Assembly (NCBI GenBank): GCA_016932375.1
Contig: JAFGDA010000218.1
Coordinates: 1-6,778 of the forward strand
Direction of reading: 5' to 3'
DNA from: Actinomycetota bacterium
Lineage (GTDB): Bacteria > Actinomycetota > Humimicrobiia > Humimicrobiales > Humimicrobiaceae
Length of the DNA: 6,778 nt
The stretch's first letter is position 1. Every line of letters starts with the position of its first letter. Shown piece by piece: positions 6,426 to 6,778 of this stretch. The position numbers were made by a program, and so were the translations under genes. The notes under the pieces are model-generated. The model was given only the letters and a program-made list of their open reading frames with translations, searched no databases and was not told the origin of the DNA.

Positions 6426-6581
6426 CATCAAGCCGTGACAAACGATAGGCCTTATAGAAAAGCTCACAGTAAAGAATATGCAATTAAAGAACTTTTAAAG
6501 TATGCAGGCAGTCAGTTTGACCCAGTTTTGGTTGAGCAGTTTATCAGTATGATTACAAATGAAAAAGTTTTAATAAAATAA
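6426..6581 (+). pseudogene. C-terminal remnant of an HD-GYP domain protein
   Basis: The frame is open from just after a TAG (6423-6425) to a TAA (6579-6581), about 51 codons. The translation, beginning AVTNDRPYRKAHSKEYAIKE and continuing with ELLKYAGSQFDPVLVEQFI, matches the end of the HD-GYP domain, where D-A-x-T-x-D-R-P-Y-R-K-A and A-G-x-Q-F-D-P-x-x-V-E are hallmarks. HD-GYP proteins hydrolyse cyclic di-GMP or related dinucleotides. Here the HD pair, the GYP motif and all upstream domains are missing, so no activity is possible. The similarity starts abruptly at about the Ala codon at 6432, suggesting truncation by insertion or deletion. GTG 6435 could in theory start a 48-residue peptide, but no ribosome binding site supports it. 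Confidence 0.75.
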
Positions 6582-6716
6582 AAATCTAAAATATAATTGG
6601 CTGGTATTTAAATGCTAATTCTTTCAAATACAAATATATTTACTGTTATCTCGATTATTCCAAAACATAACTGTCCTAAGAAGTGAAACTTTAAATCAAT
6701 ATTTGGAGGGGTTTAT

Positions 6717-6778
6717 TTGTATTTATTAATTCCCAGGATTAAAATTATTTTATTAGTAATATCAAGGTTGAGCCAATA
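6717..6778 (+). CDS. Possible start of a gene running off the right edge (partial)
   Basis: GGAGGGG at 6705-6711 lies five bases before TTG 6717, which opens a frame that stays open to the window end. The first residues, MYLLIPRIKIILLVISRLSQ, are hydrophobic and basic, like an N-terminal membrane anchor or signal. Only 20 codons are visible, so the product cannot be named and the gene may be a relic. The gap before it (6582-6704) is AT-rich and shows nothing else I can support. Confidence 0.35.
   Translation, partial: MYLLIPRIKIILLVISRLSQ

Noticed and set aside
6373..6450. Minus-strand open frame ending in KIEVRSTPYC, considered as a transposase tail
   Set aside because: It runs antisense through the HD-GYP remnant, has no start or binding site, and I could not tie it to a family.

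Overview
The window looks like a chromosomal piece of an uncultured, probably anaerobic bacterium. It uses the standard bacterial code with ATG and GTG starts, mostly clear Shine-Dalgarno sites, tight operon packing and a sodium-pumping decarboxylase. The sequence alone does not fix the phylum. A signal peptide plus an envelope-type repeat protein fits several anaerobic lineages.

Left part (1-4143, plus strand). After a short unidentified tail of an upstream gene comes a compact four-gene cluster: biotin-protein ligase (birA type, no DNA-binding domain), then the gamma, alpha and beta subunits of a biotin-dependent Na+-translocating decarboxylase of the oxaloacetate decarboxylase class. birA overlaps the gamma gene by 7 bp, and the later gaps are 18 and 10 bp, so the four are almost certainly one transcript. 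The logic is self-contained. The ligase attaches biotin to Lys564 of the alpha subunit. The alpha carboxyltransferase domain moves CO2 from a 2-oxoacid (probably oxaloacetate) onto biotin. The gamma subunit anchors alpha to the membrane, and beta decarboxylates carboxybiotin while exporting Na+.

Middle (4166-5386, minus strand). One convergent gene encodes a secreted or membrane-anchored protein with a bactofilin-like beta-solenoid repeat domain followed by several membrane segments. Its start is set by a perfect AGGAGG, and a good promoter lies just upstream.

Right part (about 5400-6778). The sequence becomes much more AT-rich and reads as an accessory or decay zone. It holds the 3' tail of an IS91-like transposase, an intact small basic protein resembling BECR-fold (barnase/EndoU/colicin/RelE-like) nucleases closed by a strong terminator, an unexplained AT-rich spacer with a perfect palindrome, the C-terminal tail of an HD-GYP phosphodiesterase, and perhaps the first codons of another gene at the edge. 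No CRISPR array, tRNA or rRNA was seen.

I did not find a clearly new multi-gene system. The best candidates for follow-up are the divergent alpha subunit, the orphan nuclease-like gene, and the bactofilin-like gene whose promoter lies inside a transposase relic.
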